Under the pieces are notes generated by a model. It saw only the letters and a list, made by a program, of their open reading frames with translations, searched no databases and was not told where the DNA came from. A program made the position numbers and the translations under genes. Below, piece by piece: positions 33,272 through 34,484 of a stretch of 34,484 bases of DNA; position 1 is the stretch's first letter; the number at the start of each line of letters is the position of its first letter. Source of the stretch: JAISGQ01 sp045604155. Its GTDB lineage: Bacteria; Bacillota; Clostridia; Oscillospirales; Acutalibacteraceae. The stretch spans positions 1 through 34,484 of the forward strand of contig JAZUNN010000084.1 in assembly GCA_045604155.1 (NCBI GenBank). Direction: 5' to 3'.

Positions 33272-34484
33272 ATGAAAAAGCAAAAAAGATTCATAAGAGG
33301 CGCAGGCATATTAATGCCCATATCCTCTCTGCCTTCCCGATACGGTATAGGCACCCTCGGCAAGGAGGCATACCGCTTTGCGGATTTTCTTGCCGCCTCG
33401 GGTCAGAAGTACTGGCAGGTGCTGCCTGTAGGTCCTACAAGCTACGGTGACTCTCCCTATCAGTCTTTTTCCGCCTTTGCAGGCAACCCTTATTTCATCG
33501 ATCTTGAGACCCTTATGGAAGAAGGTCTCATAACAAAAGCCGATGCCGAAAATGAAGACTGGGGCAGTGATGAAAAAAAGGCAGATTACGCAAAAATCTA
33601 CGCCTCACGCTTCAAGGTGCTGAAAAAAGCTTATAAAAATCAGGATAAGAACGCCGAGGATTTCCTTTCCTTCAAGGAGGAAAATAAGGACGCCCTCGAA
33701 GACTACTGCTTCTATATGGCGCTTAAATTCGAGTTTGACAATAAGTCATGGCTCGAATGGGATGAGCCTGTGAGAATGAGAGAGGAATCGGTAATGGCAA
33801 AGTATAGAGAAAGCCTTGCCGAAGAAATCGACTTCTGGTGGTTTTTGCAGTTCAAGTTCTATGAGCAGTGGAATAAGCTGAGAAATTATGTAAACAATAT
33901 CGGAGTGCAGATAATAGGCGATATTCCCATTTATGTAGCGCTGGACAGTGCTGATACATGGGCGAGCCCTGAACAGTTTCTGCTCGATGAGCGCAAGCGC
34001 CCGACATCCGTTGCAGGAGTTCCGCCGGATTATTTCTCTGCTACAGGCCAGCTGTGGGGCAACCCGATTTACGACTGGGAGTACATGAAGAACGACGGCT
34101 TTACATGGTGGAAAAAGAGAATGAGTTTTTCCGCAAAGCTGTATGATGTTATAAGGATCGACCATTTTATAGGAATAGTAAGATACTATGCAATTCCGGC
34201 AGACAGTGAGACTGCAATGAACGGTGAGTATAGAGAAGGCCCCGGCATACATCTGCTGGAAGCAATAAGCGAAGTTCTGGGCAGTTCAAGGATAATTGCC
34301 GAAGATCTCGGTGTGGCACTCAAGCCGGTGCAGCAGCTTATCAATAAGGTGGGCTATCCCGGGATGAAAGTTCTGGTGTTTGGCTTTGACTCTGATGCAA
34401 AGAATACATTCCTGCCCCACCATTACGATTCAAACTATGTCTGCTACGGCGGAACCCACGACAATGATACTCTGGTGGGCTACT
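33272..34484 (+). CDS. malQ: 4-alpha-glucanotransferase (amylomaltase), cut by window end
   Basis: 404 codons are visible and the frame runs off the window. It transfers alpha-1,4-glucan segments, freeing glucose, in maltodextrin/glycogen use. GH77 features: N-terminal RGAGILMPISSLPSRYGIGTLG, GDIPIYVA near 214-221, the nucleophile Asp297 in IRIDHF, the acid/base Glu344 in AEDLG, and Asp397 in THDND. About 90-100 residues should be missing at the end. AAGGAG (33258-33263) is the ribosome binding site for the ATG at 33272. Confidence 0.96.
   Translation, partial: MKKQKRFIRGAGILMPISSLPSRYGIGTLGKEAYRFADFLAASGQKYWQVLPVGPTSYGDSPYQSFSAFAGNPYFIDLETLMEEGLITKADAENEDWGSDEKKADYAKIYASRFKVLKKAYKNQDKNAEDFLSFKEENKDALEDYCFYMALKFEFDNKSWLEWDEPVRMREESVMAKYRESLAEEIDFWWFLQFKFYEQWNKLRNYVNNIGVQIIGDIPIYVALDSADTWASPEQFLLDERKRPTSVAGVPPDYFSATGQLWGNPIYDWEYMKNDGFTWWKKRMSFSAKLYDVIRIDHFIGIVRYYAIPADSETAMNGEYREGPGIHLLEAISEVLGSSRIIAEDLGVALKPVQQLINKVGYPGMKVLVFGFDSDAKNTFLPHHYDSNYVCYGGTHDNDTLVGY

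Overview
The window reads as a chromosomal segment of a low-to-mid GC Gram-positive anaerobe of the class Clostridia, probably a Ruminococcus-like member of the Oscillospiraceae. That placement is inference from: AGGAGG-type ribosome binding sites; textbook TTGACA-17-TATAAT promoters; Firmicutes gene pairs (lon-engB, yceD-rpmF, DUF512-der-plsY); a YerC/TrpR-like regulator; a sporulation-type DacF carboxypeptidase; and a receptor-type Ser/Thr kinase. No phage, transposase, CRISPR array or rRNA is visible. Most genes are housekeeping.

Layout. 1-2.8 kb: valS (-), with one copy of a palindromic repeat on each side. 2.9-4.8 kb: WYL regulator plus a polytopic membrane protein (+). 4.8-7.8 kb: a minus-strand operon of DUF4003, a ferredoxin-containing aldo/keto reductase and an internally duplicated membrane protein. 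7.9-13.0 kb: divergently transcribed lon-engB, then yerC-methyltransferase-hslO, the latter three joined by stop/start overlaps. 13.0-13.6 kb: five tRNAs (Val, Asp, Phe, Gly, Cys). 13.7-17.1 kb: B-box zinc-finger membrane protein, transmembrane Ser/Thr kinase with an extracellular glycan-binding-like domain, and a strongly expressed-looking lipoprotein. 17.1-19.4 kb: YczE-type membrane protein, iron alcohol dehydrogenase and RNase P RNA (all -). 19.5-25.2 kb: GT2-GtrA fusion, AI-2E-type permease, ligA, dacF. 25.3-28.0 kb: pgi, a small P-loop protein, yceD, rpmF. 28.1-32.0 kb: DUF512 radical-SAM protein, der, plsY, a small orphan. 32.1-33.1 kb: rpmB and nth (-). 33.3 kb to the end: malQ, cut by the window edge.

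How the genes fit together. Translation and ribosome assembly dominate (valS, tRNAs, rnpB, rpmF, rpmB, der, engB). Protein quality control (lon, hslO), DNA repair and replication (ligA, nth), envelope synthesis (plsY, dacF, GT2-GtrA) and sugar metabolism (pgi, malQ, alcohol dehydrogenase) make up most of the rest.

The least ordinary material is: (i) a family of at least four, probably five, same-orientation intergenic repeats with two hairpins and a third strand that could re-pair with the first, whose second stem varies with its pairing kept or nearly kept; (ii) the receptor-kinase neighbourhood, including a lipoprotein whose strong promoter is preceded by a 16-bp direct repeat and whose mRNA should begin with a hairpin; (iii) a duplicated DUF-like membrane protein; and (iv) terminator-like hairpins pressed against the Shine-Dalgarno of the next gene. 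No complete novel multi-gene system could be shown from sequence alone.
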